This document shows positions 45,551 through 53,929 of a stretch of 64,000 bases of DNA, in pieces. The position numbers and the translations under genes are program-made. The notes under the pieces are model-generated. The model saw only the letters and a program-made list of their open reading frames with translations, did no database searches and had not been told where the DNA came from. Position 1 is the stretch's first letter. Each line of letters opens with the position of its first letter. The DNA is from Sorangium aterium (lineage in GTDB: Bacteria; Myxococcota_A; Polyangia; Polyangiales; Polyangiaceae). The DNA lies in assembly GCF_028368935.1 (NCBI RefSeq), contig NZ_JAQNDK010000002.1, positions 806,001 through 870,000 of the forward strand, written 5' to 3'.

Positions 45551-46741
45551 ATGCGTCCGCTCTTCCGTGTCGTATTTTTCTCTGCGATTGGATTGATCGC
45601 TTGTGACGGCAAGTCTGATCCTCATGGGGACGTAGCATCGGCAGGCTCCAGCACGACGGGTGGGGCCGTGGCTGGCGGCGCGGGGTCCTCGGGCGGCGCG
45701 GGCTCCGGCGCCGCCGACGCGAGCAGCGGCAGCGGCGGCCAGGCCGGCGCGGGTACAGGCGGTGAGGCCGGCGCGGGCACAGGCGGTGAGGCCGGCGCGG
45801 GCGCGGGCGGTGAGGTCGGCGCGGGGGGGCAGGGCGGAGCAGCGTCGTTTCCTCCGCTCAAGATCTCGAGCGACACGGCGTCCATCGAGTTCACTCCTGC
45901 GCTGATCGCGGCGCAGGACTTCTATCCCGGTGAAGCGACCGTCCAGTCCGGCGGCATCGTGGGCATGCTCAACGACGCCAGCGTCGATCTCGGCACCAAC
46001 GCGGAGACGCAGACGCTAAGGCAGTCGGTGGCTCACCCGGACCTGCGGATCATCTTCACGGTGACGGAGACGTTCTACCGGATCGTGGCCAACCGGTCGG
46101 CGGGGATCGGCTCGCTCGCCGATCTGCGAGGCAAGCGGATCGGCTCGATCGCCAGCACGTCAGCGGCCTTCTTCATTCACAAGTACCTGGGCACGGTGGG
46201 CCTGACCGACGCCGACTACACGGTTGTTTCCGGGAGCATCTGCATGGCGGCGCCCTGCGGCAGGAACACCTTGCCGGCCATGCTCGAGGAGGGCACCGTG
46301 GACGCCGTCGCGCTCTGGGAGCCCTCGACCCAGCTCGCGGCGAACGCGATCGGGAGCAACGCCGTCGTGTTCCAGGATCGCTCGCTCTACCGCGAGATCG
46401 TGAACCTCCACAGCACCGCCGAGAAGCTCGCGGATCCGGAGAAGCGGCGCGGCATCGTCGCGTTCGTGCGATCGCTCGCGAGCGCGCAGGAGCTGTATCG
46501 CACCAAGCCAGAGGCGATCTGGCCGAGGATCTCGGAGGCGATCGGCATCGAGCCCTCCGTGCTCGAGCAGGTCTGGGAGGACGAGCGGTTCCAGGGCACG
46601 CTGGTGCCCGACATCCTGGATGTCCTCGAGGAAGAAGAGGGCTGGGTCGCCGCCCAGAGCAACCGCTCGCCGCGCACCCGCGCGGAGCTCGCGCCGCTGG
46701 TCGACGACAGCGTGATGCGGGAGGCCCTCGGGCTTCGGTAG
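45551..46741 (+). CDS. ABC-type substrate-binding lipoprotein (NMT1/SsuA-like)
   Basis: A 396-aa lipoprotein: signal with lipobox GLIAC (Cys18), an 80-residue Gly/Ala/Glu repeat linker (GAGTGGEA units), then a type-2 periplasmic-binding fold like NMT1/SsuA/TauA proteins (ALIAAQDFYPGEATVQSGG, GSLADLRGKRIGSI, VDAVALWEPSTQLAANAIG). These capture small anions, sulfonates or pyrimidine precursors for ABC importers. No permease or ATPase gene is near, so it is an orphan. GAAGGAG lies six bases before ATG 45551. Followed directly by a membrane protein and a metallophosphoesterase, probably one transcript. Confidence 0.85.
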   Translation: MRPLFRVVFFSAIGLIACDGKSDPHGDVASAGSSTTGGAVAGGAGSSGGAGSGAADASSGSGGQAGAGTGGEAGAGTGGEAGAGAGGEVGAGGQGGAASFPPLKISSDTASIEFTPALIAAQDFYPGEATVQSGGIVGMLNDASVDLGTNAETQTLRQSVAHPDLRIIFTVTETFYRIVANRSAGIGSLADLRGKRIGSIASTSAAFFIHKYLGTVGLTDADYTVVSGSICMAAPCGRNTLPAMLEEGTVDAVALWEPSTQLAANAIGSNAVVFQDRSLYREIVNLHSTAEKLADPEKRRGIVAFVRSLASAQELYRTKPEAIWPRISEAIGIEPSVLEQVWEDERFQGTLVPDILDVLEEEEGWVAAQSNRSPRTRAELAPLVDDSVMREALGLR

Positions 46742-47296
46742 GTGCTCGGCGCGAACGCCTCCGCTTGTCGTATCGTGGGCGTCGTGCGGCCCAGCCCACC
46801 CGCGTCTCCCTCTCGTCTTCGCGAGTACCTGGCCATCCTCGCTGGCGCGCTGGCCGCCGGCGCCTGTGGCGCGCTCTTCGATCAGGTCACCGCCACGATC
46901 TCTCCAGAGTATTTCCTCGACGGCAAGGGCCTCGCCGCGTCGAGCTTGCCGTTCCGGATCGCTGTCGCGTGGACGGGGTTCCGGGGAGGTCTGCCGCTCG
47001 GCGCCCTCGTCACGGGCGTGGGCCTGCTCCGCTCCGCGCGCAGCGACCGGTTCTCGTGGCGCGCCTGGCTGGGCAGGATGATCGCTGCGGTCGCCGCGGC
47101 GCTCGCGCTCTGCCCGGCCCTCATGGCGGCGCTCGACCCGTTCGGCGTGCGCGAGGCGAGCCTCGGTGTGTGGTCCCGCGGCGCCGCCACGAGATACCTC
47201 GTCTGCTGGGGGCTCCATGCCGGCGCTTACCTCGGCGTCCTCGTCGGCGTCTTCCTGGAGGGCCGACCCGCCCTCCGCCGATCGTCGGGGCCGTGA
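46742..47296 (+). CDS. Small integral membrane protein
   Basis: A 184-aa membrane protein with four or five helices (YLAILAGALAAGACGALFDQV, AVAWTGFRGGLPLGALVTGVGL, MIAAVAAALALCPALMAAL, CWGLHAGAYLGVLVGVFL). No family is recognised. The GTG at 46742 touches the previous stop; GTG 46784 is an alternative nearer the first helix. Its stop overlaps the metallophosphoesterase start by four bases, so translation is coupled. Confidence 0.65.
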   Translation: MLGANASACRIVGVVRPSPPASPSRLREYLAILAGALAAGACGALFDQVTATISPEYFLDGKGLAASSLPFRIAVAWTGFRGGLPLGALVTGVGLLRSARSDRFSWRAWLGRMIAAVAAALALCPALMAALDPFGVREASLGVWSRGAATRYLVCWGLHAGAYLGVLVGVFLEGRPALRRSSGP

Positions 47297-48267
47297 GCGG
47301 GCGGGTCCTCTCAGCCGCGCTGCTCGCCGCCGCGAGCGCGCTGCTCGCTGCGTGCGCGCCGCTGCCCGCGCCGCGCCGCTTCGCGGGGAGCCTCGATGTG
47401 CCGCTTACGACCACGAGCGGCCGTATCGCCGTCATCGCCGATCTGCAGCGCACCTCGTACCTGGAGTTCTGGCGCGAGTCGAACGATCCCGAGCGCGCGG
47501 CGCTGGTGCAGGCGCTCGCCGCCGCTCGCCCCGACGCCGTGTTCGTGATCGGCGACCTGGTGTTCTACGGCGGCTCGGCGCGGCACTGGGCCGATCTCGA
47601 CGCCGTGATGGCGCCGGTGCGCGACGCCGGGATCCCGGTGTTCGCGGCGTTCGGCAACCATGAATACTGGGGCGGCCGCGGCGGTGCGCGCCACCTCTTC
47701 GTGCGCTTTCCGCACCTCGGCGGGCGCCACTGGTACGAGGTCGCCTATGGACCCATCCGCATCGTCGTCCTCGACAGCAACATCGACGAGCTCACCCCCG
47801 CGGCGTGGGACGCCCAGATCCGCTGGTACGAGGGCGCGCTCCGCCGCATCGACGCCGATCCTTCGGCGCGCGCGGCGCTGGTGCTCACGCACCATCCGCC
47901 GTACACGAACAGCACGGTGACGGGCGACGAGCCCCACGTGCAGCGCCACATCGTCCCGCCCCTCCTCCGCTCCCGGAAGGCGCTGGCGCTGATCAGCGGC
48001 CACGTGCACAACCACGAGCGCTTCCAGCGCGGCGGAAAGCTCTTCATCGTGGCTGGCGGCGGCGGCGGCCCACGGGCCGCGCTGGCCCAGGGCGCGGCAC
48101 GCCGCCACCCCGACGATCTCGCCCGCGGCCCGGCGCTCCGCCCATTTCATTTTCTGCTGATCGCGCCCGCCCCGGAGGGCCTCGCCGTCGAGGTCCACGG
48201 GCTCCCCAAGGGCGGCAGAGAGGCCGCCGCCCTCGACCACTTCGTGATTCCCTGGCCGGCGCGCTGA
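47293..48267 (+). CDS. Calcineurin-like metallophosphoesterase lipoprotein
   Basis: A 324-aa phosphoesterase. The signal ends at LLAAC (Cys21), so it faces the periplasm or surface. Metal and phosphate motifs are GDLVFYGG, GNHEYWGG, LTHHPPY and GHVHNHER. The first motif, usually DxH, reads ADLQR (Asp-Leu-Gln), which changes one metal ligand and is seen in some alkaline-phosphatase-like subgroups. GTG 47293 overlaps the preceding stop (GTGA). It would remove phosphate from extracellular nucleotides, lipids or glycans. The substrate is unknown. Confidence 0.85.
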   Translation: MSGRVLSAALLAAASALLAACAPLPAPRRFAGSLDVPLTTTSGRIAVIADLQRTSYLEFWRESNDPERAALVQALAAARPDAVFVIGDLVFYGGSARHWADLDAVMAPVRDAGIPVFAAFGNHEYWGGRGGARHLFVRFPHLGGRHWYEVAYGPIRIVVLDSNIDELTPAAWDAQIRWYEGALRRIDADPSARAALVLTHHPPYTNSTVTGDEPHVQRHIVPPLLRSRKALALISGHVHNHERFQRGGKLFIVAGGGGGPRAALAQGAARRHPDDLARGPALRPFHFLLIAPAPEGLAVEVHGLPKGGREAAALDHFVIPWPAR

Positions 48268-48275
48268 GGCCCGCG

Positions 48276-49388
48276 CTACGCGGCCGCGCCGAGGGTGCCG
48301 ATCTCCTCGAACTCGCGGATCATCCGATCGAGCCCGCCCTCGTCGACGCGGAGGCCGAGCGCCGCCGCGGCGTGGACGAGGAGCTTCCGCTCCCGCAGCG
48401 ACGCGACCTTGTCCGCGGCCGCCGCGATCTCGAGCGCGCGCAGCAGCGGGGCGCGCGCGCCCTCCGGCACGCCGCGGAGGCGCTCGATCCAGGTGATGTC
48501 GTCGGCGAGCCGCTCGTTCAGGCCGACGCGCGCCGGGGCCGGCAGCCGCCGCAGCACGGCCGCGAGCAGCGCGGACTCCTCCGGCGTGAGGCGCCCGTCG
48601 GCGGTGAAGATGAACCAGAGCCCTTCGAACAGCCGATCGAGGTGCGGGCGCAGCGTCTCGTCGCCGAGCGCCTCGTCGAGCGCGCACCGGTAACGCAGGT
48701 ATCGGCGCGCTGTATCCCCGAGGCGCCGGGTGACTACCCAGCTCGTGATCGACGACGAGGCGACCGAGAGCACGGGCACCAGGTTGCGCGCCACGCTCTC
48801 GCCGGCAAGCCGCGCCGCGAGCTGCTTGGCCACCTCCGAGCTGCGCCCGCGCGCCGCGCGCACGAGAACGCCCGCTGGATCGTCCGTGTCCTGGGGGTGC
48901 TCCACGACGCCGAACGAGAGGGCGAGCAGCGCCCACACGTCGGCCGGCTCGTCCGGATCGAACCGGCGCCCGAAGAGATCCGCGAGCTCGCAGAGCATCC
49001 GCACGTGCAGGAGCAGCCGGAGCACCGTCTCAGCGCCCATCGCGAGCATGGCCGCGGGGATCGCGACGAGCCCGCCGAGCCCGTTCGTCTCGGCCGTGGC
49101 CACGGCCGCGCCGGTCGAGAGCGCCCCCGTCGCGCCGCCCGCGAGCGCCGAGCCGATGCAGGCGCGCCGGATGACCGCGCGCGCGTCGGTCGGCTCCGTC
49201 ACGCCGGTCGACGCCGAGATGGCCGCGGGGCGAGGCCGCCGGTTGTAGCGGCGCACCGCGCGGGACAGGACCTCCGCGAGCCATGCACCGACCGGGCGCA
49301 CGTGTACGCCCGCTTCGCTCGTCGCCTCGCGCAGCGGGAGCGCCGCGGCCCCCGCTGCGTCACCAGGATGCGCAGCCTCGTCGCTCAT
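48276..49388 (-). CDS. EcsC/TerB-like membrane-associated protein
   Basis: A 370-aa protein. The N-terminal half contains a Gly/Ala-rich amphipathic region (SALAGGATGALSTGAAVATAE, LVAIPAAMLAMGAETVLRLLL) of the EcsC type. The C-terminal 110 residues look like a TerB/TerB-like helical domain (FIFTADGRLTPEESALLAAVLRRL, AAADKVASLRERKLLVHAAAALG). Both assignments are by motif feel and moderate. ATG 49388 (MSDEAAHPG) is preferred, with an earlier in-frame start at 49454 possible. It is convergent with the phosphoesterase, eight bases apart. TerB-type domains occur in membrane stress and phage-defence contexts. Confidence 0.55.
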   Translation of the reverse strand: MSDEAAHPGDAAGAAALPLREATSEAGVHVRPVGAWLAEVLSRAVRRYNRRPRPAAISASTGVTEPTDARAVIRRACIGSALAGGATGALSTGAAVATAETNGLGGLVAIPAAMLAMGAETVLRLLLHVRMLCELADLFGRRFDPDEPADVWALLALSFGVVEHPQDTDDPAGVLVRAARGRSSEVAKQLAARLAGESVARNLVPVLSVASSSITSWVVTRRLGDTARRYLRYRCALDEALGDETLRPHLDRLFEGLWFIFTADGRLTPEESALLAAVLRRLPAPARVGLNERLADDITWIERLRGVPEGARAPLLRALEIAAAADKVASLRERKLLVHAAAALGLRVDEGGLDRMIREFEEIGTLGAAA

Positions 49389-49737
49389 GGATAAGGGCGG
49401 TTCAAGATGCATTCCGCGCCCCGCGGGCGCCGAGGCCGAGCCCGTTCGCAGCACTGCCGAGATCGGCTATCGCCTTGGTCACGCGGAGAGGGATTGACCC
49501 GTTCCCTCACCGATGAGGAGGAGCACCTTCCGCTCCCACGGCCCGACAGGCCAACTCAGCTCCAGGGGGCTCCGTCTCGGCCTGAACGGATGATCCGTGG
49601 TACGGGCGTCCTCGCCCTGCCTCCCACTTGAGCGTGTATACCGGAACTCTGGCGTTGATACGATGAAAAAACGCGTCTGCGATGCCATCGTCGCCTCCGT
49701 CATCCACGCGACGCGCGTGGTCGAAGGGAGAGAGACG

Positions 49738-50934
49738 ATGCGGGTATTGCTGACGGGAGTGGGGACTCGCGGTGACGTGCAGCCCGTGGTGGCCTTGGCC
49801 GTCGAGATGCGGCGTCGGGGGCACGATGTGAGGCTGTGCGTTCCGCCGAACTTCATCGACTGGGTGCGCGGCCTGGGCTTCACGGCGACCCCGATCGGAA
49901 TCGCGATGCGGCAACCGAGCGGGGCCGCCGCGCCGGCCTCCCCGCCGACGCCGGAGCAGGTCCGCGCGCTGCTCGAGCACCTCGCGAGAGACCAGTTCGA
50001 CGCGACAGCGTCGGCCGCCGAGGGATGCGACGCGATCGTGGCCGGCGGAGCGCACCAGTACGCCGCGCGGTCCATCGCGGAGCGGCTGGGCATCCCGTCC
50101 ATGGTCGCCGTGTACGCGCCGGTGGCCCTGCCGTCGCCGGATCATGCGCCCGGCGGGGAGCCCGGGGGCGACCCGGAATCCAACCTCCGACGCTGGCAGG
50201 ACGAATCGCGGAGCTGGAACGAGCGGCTCCTCGAGCGGCTCAACGCCCATCGGGAGCGCTTCGGCCTGGGTCCGCTGAGCGATGTCCTCAGCCATGTCCT
50301 GGGCAAGGCGCCGTGGCTCTCGGCGGACTCGGTCCTTGGGCCGCTGCCGGCGACGCCCGGCCTGCAGGTCACGCAGACGGGAGCCTGGCTCCTTCGGGAT
50401 CAGGCGCCGCTCGTACCCGAGCTGGAAGCGTTCCTCGCCGCCGGCGAGCCGCCCGTCTACATCGGCTTTGGCAGCATGCCTGTCGACCAGCAGACCGGCC
50501 GCATAGTCATCGAGGCCGTGCGGGCGGCGGGGCGCCGCGTCGTGCTGTCGCAGGGGTGGGCCGAGCTCGGCCTGGTCGACGACGCCCTCGACGGCATCGC
50601 GATCGGCGACGTCAACCAGCAGGCGCTGTTCCCGAGGGTCGCCGCGGTTGTCCACCACGGCGGGGCGGGTACGACCACGACGGCGGCGCGGGCGGGCGTC
50701 CCGCAAGTGATCGTCCCGATGTTCGCCGATCAGCCTTACTGGGCCTCGCGCGTCCGGGCGCTCGGGATCGGGACGTCCGTGGCCCGTGCGGCGCTGAGCG
50801 CGGAGGCCCTCCTGGCCGCGCTGGAGGGCGCCCTCGATCACGGGGTCGCTGCCCGCGCGGCAGCGAGCGCAGGCGCCGTGGCGGTGGATGGCACGGCCGT
50901 CGCCGCCGACCTTGTCGAGCGGGCCTCCGCGTGA
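49738..50934 (+). CDS. UDP-glycosyltransferase of the antibiotic/sterol type
   Basis: GT1/GT28-like transferase of 398 aa. The N-terminal TGVGTRGDVQPVVALAVEMRR loop is shared by sterol glucosyltransferases and glycopeptide or macrolide glycosyltransferases. The C-terminal donor signature is VVHHGGAGTTTTAARAGVPQ (about residues 304-323), followed by FADQPYWASRV. GGGAGAG precedes ATG 49738, so the 47 earlier open codons are excluded. It could glycosylate a secondary metabolite, lipid or incoming drug. It sits by genes of detoxification type (FosA-like, AlkX-like), though not in one operon. Confidence 0.85.
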   Translation: MRVLLTGVGTRGDVQPVVALAVEMRRRGHDVRLCVPPNFIDWVRGLGFTATPIGIAMRQPSGAAAPASPPTPEQVRALLEHLARDQFDATASAAEGCDAIVAGGAHQYAARSIAERLGIPSMVAVYAPVALPSPDHAPGGEPGGDPESNLRRWQDESRSWNERLLERLNAHRERFGLGPLSDVLSHVLGKAPWLSADSVLGPLPATPGLQVTQTGAWLLRDQAPLVPELEAFLAAGEPPVYIGFGSMPVDQQTGRIVIEAVRAAGRRVVLSQGWAELGLVDDALDGIAIGDVNQQALFPRVAAVVHHGGAGTTTTAARAGVPQVIVPMFADQPYWASRVRALGIGTSVARAALSAEALLAALEGALDHGVAARAAASAGAVAVDGTAVAADLVERASA

Positions 50935-51247
50935 ACCGCGGGTGATGGCCGCGTTCGTAGGGCCGTGTCCGCGGGTCGACCCGGGGTGATGCTCAGCGCG
51001 AACGAACCGGCAGAGCACGAACGACGGCAGGATGAGCTTCCGCGAAACCACCCGCCCGCTGCCGCGTAGAGGTGGCATCTCCGCTCCGCCAACGCCGAAC
51101 GCAGCGCCGTACGGGTCGCTCGCAGGCGTACCGCTAGCCGCTGCGGCGCGGGGAGATGCCTGGCTGTGGGCGCTTCTGCCCGCAACGGGCTGTGCTTGGC
51201 CGGCGCCCCAGGCGCCTTCACGTGGGCCACGAGGCCCGAAAGAGACA
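50935..51247. other. Intergenic region
   Basis: Just over 300 bases without a gene. A promoter for the peptide gene at 51248 is expected here, but no clear -35/-10 pair is seen in this GC-rich DNA. Confidence 0.5.
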
Positions 51248-51562
51248 ATGACCATGAAGACGATCCGATTCGCGCTCTGCTCTCTCCCCCTCATGCTCGC
51301 CGCCTTCGCTGTCCCCGCGATCTCGGCGGCCGAGACCGGCCCGAGCTCTGCCACGAGCGCCGTGCAGCTCGAGTCCACCACGGCCGTGGCCACGCCGGCG
51401 GAGCTCGGCGGCCCTGTGGACGATGCGAGTGCTGACGTGACCGACGCCGACGACGCCTCTCTGATGAGCACCGTCGCGCGCTCCGATCGCCCCAATGCCC
51501 CTGGGTTGAAGCTGTGCTGCGGAACGGCGGGGGACTACGGGGTCATCTGCTGGCGCTGCTGA
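51248..51562 (+). CDS. Secreted Cys-rich peptide precursor
   Basis: A 104-aa protein in three parts: a Sec signal peptide (MKTIRFALCSLPLMLAAFA, cleavage near ISAAE at residue 28), an acidic Ser/Thr/Asp-rich middle (about residues 29-80), and a short C-terminal core LKLCCGTAGDYGVICWRC with Cys90, Cys91, Cys101 and Cys104. The signal-propeptide-core layout is that of disulfide-rich secreted peptides. Start is ATG 51248 (or ATG 51254). No lanthipeptide or other RiPP enzyme genes flank it, so a disulfide-bonded product is more likely than an enzymatically crosslinked one. Function unknown; toxin, signal or inhibitor are all possible. Confidence 0.65.
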   Translation: MTMKTIRFALCSLPLMLAAFAVPAISAAETGPSSATSAVQLESTTAVATPAELGGPVDDASADVTDADDASLMSTVARSDRPNAPGLKLCCGTAGDYGVICWRC

Positions 51563-51756
51563 GCGGGCGCCTTACGTCGGCGCGGGCTCCCGGCCGCGGC
51601 ACGCTGGCGCGCGATCGACCCGATCTCGCGCCGGCGCCCGGCCAAAGCCGTGCGTCGAACCTCAACGTCGATTGCGCGGCGGCTCGCGAAGCGCAGCTCA
51701 GCGCGCGCAGCGCCGACGCTTTGACGCCCACGGAGCCGCCGCGCAGCTGCGCACCT

Positions 51757-52191
51757 TCACCGCGCCGGCGTCTCGCTCTCGCCGTCGTCGAAGAACTCCA
51801 TCCCTTCATAGGGCTTGTCGCGGCAGGACGCGAGGCGCGTCCGGAGGTCGCCGACGTGGATCTCGAGCTTGTGTCCGTCCGGGTCTTCGAAGTAGAGCGA
51901 CGCTCCTTCGGAGCGGTTCTCCTTCCAGATCCGGGCACCGCTCAGGCGAATGGCCTCTTCCTGGGAGGCGAAGCCCTGTGCATCGACCGAGAACGCGAGG
52001 TGCGAGTCGTCGCCCTGCCGCGCGGCGCGCGCGTCCAGCTCCAGACAGAGCCAGAGCGTTCCCAGCTCGAGATATGCGCCCCTGGCCCACTGCGCTCGCC
52101 GCTCTCCGCCGAGCACCTGGACGTAGAAATGCACGGCGCGGTCGAGGTCTCGAACCGCGAGGGTCACGTGGTTGACGCCGCCGATCGCCAT
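51757..52191 (-). CDS. FosA-like glyoxalase-fold thiol transferase
   Basis: A 144-aa vicinal-oxygen-chelate protein closely resembling fosfomycin-resistance FosA: GVNHVTLAVRDLDRAVHFYV at residues 5-24, QWARGAYLELGTLWLCLEL, DDSHLAFSV, ENRSEGASLYFEDPDGHKLE and HVGDLRTRLASCRDKPYEGM. The probable metal ligands His8, the His of DSHLAF and the Glu of HKLEIHVGD are kept. FosA opens the epoxide of fosfomycin with glutathione using Mn and K. CTGGAG lies upstream of ATG 52191. In a soil myxobacterium this is probably an intrinsic detoxification enzyme; activity on fosfomycin is inference. Confidence 0.82.
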   Translation of the reverse strand: MAIGGVNHVTLAVRDLDRAVHFYVQVLGGERRAQWARGAYLELGTLWLCLELDARAARQGDDSHLAFSVDAQGFASQEEAIRLSGARIWKENRSEGASLYFEDPDGHKLEIHVGDLRTRLASCRDKPYEGMEFFDDGESETPAR

Positions 52192-52401
52192 GGCTCCAGC
52201 AGCGTAGTCGATAATGGGCTCGTGCGCGCATCCCGGCAGCACGTCGAGCATGAGGAGAGCGGCTCGTCGGCGACGGTCGGCGTGAGCTCCAGCGCAATGC
52301 CGACGAACGCACCGGGCTCGGAGTTGAGGAGGGTGTCGATGATCTGTTGCCAAGTCCGCACGGCCAGCTAGGGTGCGGGCCCCAACGGACGGAAGGCGCG
52401 G

Positions 52402-53610
52402 ATGAAGGACACCCTGTCGGCGGCGGAGGCCAGGCGCATCGCGCTGGCGGCGCAGGGCTTCCGGGTGGAGCGACCCGGGCCGGCGACGACGAAGCAGCAG
52501 CTGACCCGGCTGATCGAGCGGCTGGGCGTTGTGCAGATCGACAGCGTCAACGTCGTCTCGCGCACCCATTACCTGCCGGCCTTCTCGCGGCTGGGGGCCT
52601 ATCCGCGGCCGATGCTGGAGGAGCTCGCGTGGGCGAGGAAGCGGCCGCTGTTCGAGTACTGGGCGCACGAGGCCTCGCTGCTGCCGCTCACCACCCAGCC
52701 GCTGCTGCGCTGGCGGATGGCCGACGCGCACGACGGGGTGGGCGTCTGGAAGGGTGTGGCGCGCTTCCTGCGCGAGCACCGGCCGATGGCGGACCGGGCG
52801 CTGGAACAGGTCCGCGAGCGCGGGCCGCTGGCCGCCTCCGAGCTCGAGATCGGCACGAAGGGGCCGGGCGGCTGGTGGGGCTGGAGCGACGCCAAGCGGG
52901 CGGCCGAGTGCCTGTTCTGGATCGGCCAGCTGACGACCGCCACCCGGCGGGGGACCTTCGAGAGGGTGTATGACCTGCCGGAGAAGGTGCTGCCCAGGGC
53001 CGTGATCGAGGCGCCGACGCCCGCGCGCGAGGACGCTCAGCGCGCGCTGATCCGCATCGCCGCCCGGGCCCTAGGCGTGGCGACCGAGCGGGACCTGCGG
53101 GACCATTTCCGCATGGGGGTTGCCGAGACGAAGGCGCGGGTCGCCGAGCTCGTCGAGGCCGGTGATCTGCTCCCCGTGGGCGTGAAGGGCTGGCGGGAGC
53201 CGGCCTTCCTCGATCCCGCCGCCCGGCGGCCGCGTCGGATCGAGGCCTGCGCCCTCCTCTCGCCCTTCGACAACCTGATCTGGTTCCGCGAGCGCACCGA
53301 GCGGATGTTCGGCGTGCGGGTGCGGCTCGAGATCTACACGCCCGCGGAGAAGCGGACCCACGGCTACTACGTGCTGCCGTTCCTCGAGGGCGATGCGATC
53401 ACCGCGCGGGTCGACCTGAAGGCCGATCGCAAGGCGGGCGTGCTGGTCGTGCAGGCAAGCCACGCCGAGCCCTGGGCGGGCGCGCAGACGCCGGAACGGC
53501 TGGCGGGCGAGCTGCGGACCATGGCCGCGTGGCTGGGCCTGGAGCGCGTGCGGGTGGAGCCGAGGGGCGACCTGGCCGAGCGGCTGGCGGGGGCCCTGTC
53601 GGGCAGATAG
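52402..53610 (+). CDS. AlkX/YcaQ-type DNA glycosylase (HTH_42)
   Basis: A 402-aa winged-helix (HTH_42) protein. This superfamily includes E. coli YcaQ (AlkX) and Streptomyces AlkZ, which unhook interstrand crosslinks or excise bulky alkylated bases. The active-site motif reads VVQIDSVNVV (Gln45-Ile-Asp47). That Q-hydrophobic-D form is typical of the AlkX branch, versus QxQ in the self-resistance AlkZ branch (from memory of the family). Other blocks are SRTHYLPAFSRLG, LFEYWAHEASLLP, RMADAHD and LLSPFDNLIWFRERTERMFG. GGAAGG lies upstream of ATG 52402. It likely protects DNA against crosslinking metabolites. Confidence 0.85.
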   Translation: MKDTLSAAEARRIALAAQGFRVERPGPATTKQQLTRLIERLGVVQIDSVNVVSRTHYLPAFSRLGAYPRPMLEELAWARKRPLFEYWAHEASLLPLTTQPLLRWRMADAHDGVGVWKGVARFLREHRPMADRALEQVRERGPLAASELEIGTKGPGGWWGWSDAKRAAECLFWIGQLTTATRRGTFERVYDLPEKVLPRAVIEAPTPAREDAQRALIRIAARALGVATERDLRDHFRMGVAETKARVAELVEAGDLLPVGVKGWREPAFLDPAARRPRRIEACALLSPFDNLIWFRERTERMFGVRVRLEIYTPAEKRTHGYYVLPFLEGDAITARVDLKADRKAGVLVVQASHAEPWAGAQTPERLAGELRTMAAWLGLERVRVEPRGDLAERLAGALSGR

Positions 53611-53929
53611 CGACGAACAACACGCTGCGTATGCCCAGGCGCCCACAGGGCGATCTTCACATATCTCGCGAGAGGGATCGGGTCGCCGCCGGAGGTGGCC
53701 TCAAGGCTCGCGAAAGATTGTGCAATCCCGAGCGCCACTCTCGTCGGGCCCGTGCCCTGGTGTCGGGGCGCACGCAGGTCACACGGCGTGACAACTCGAA
53801 GGAGGTGCCCGGAATTGAAGAGCAGGACACGGCTGCTCCGGCTCCTGCGGGCCCCACGCATGAGCTCGGCATACCGCCTGGAGAGCCGGCGTGTCCAGCG
53901 TGGCTGTAACCACCCGAGAGACGACCCGA
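53611..53929. other. Intergenic region
   Basis: About 320 bases between the glycosylase and the truncated host gene. No independent gene is seen on the plus strand. The minus strand is open only because the integrase frame runs through it to 53779. Confidence 0.5.

Noticed and set aside
51248-51562. Lanthipeptide precursor
   Set aside because: The Cys core and leader could suggest it, but there is a Sec signal peptide and no LanM, LanB/C or protease gene nearby.
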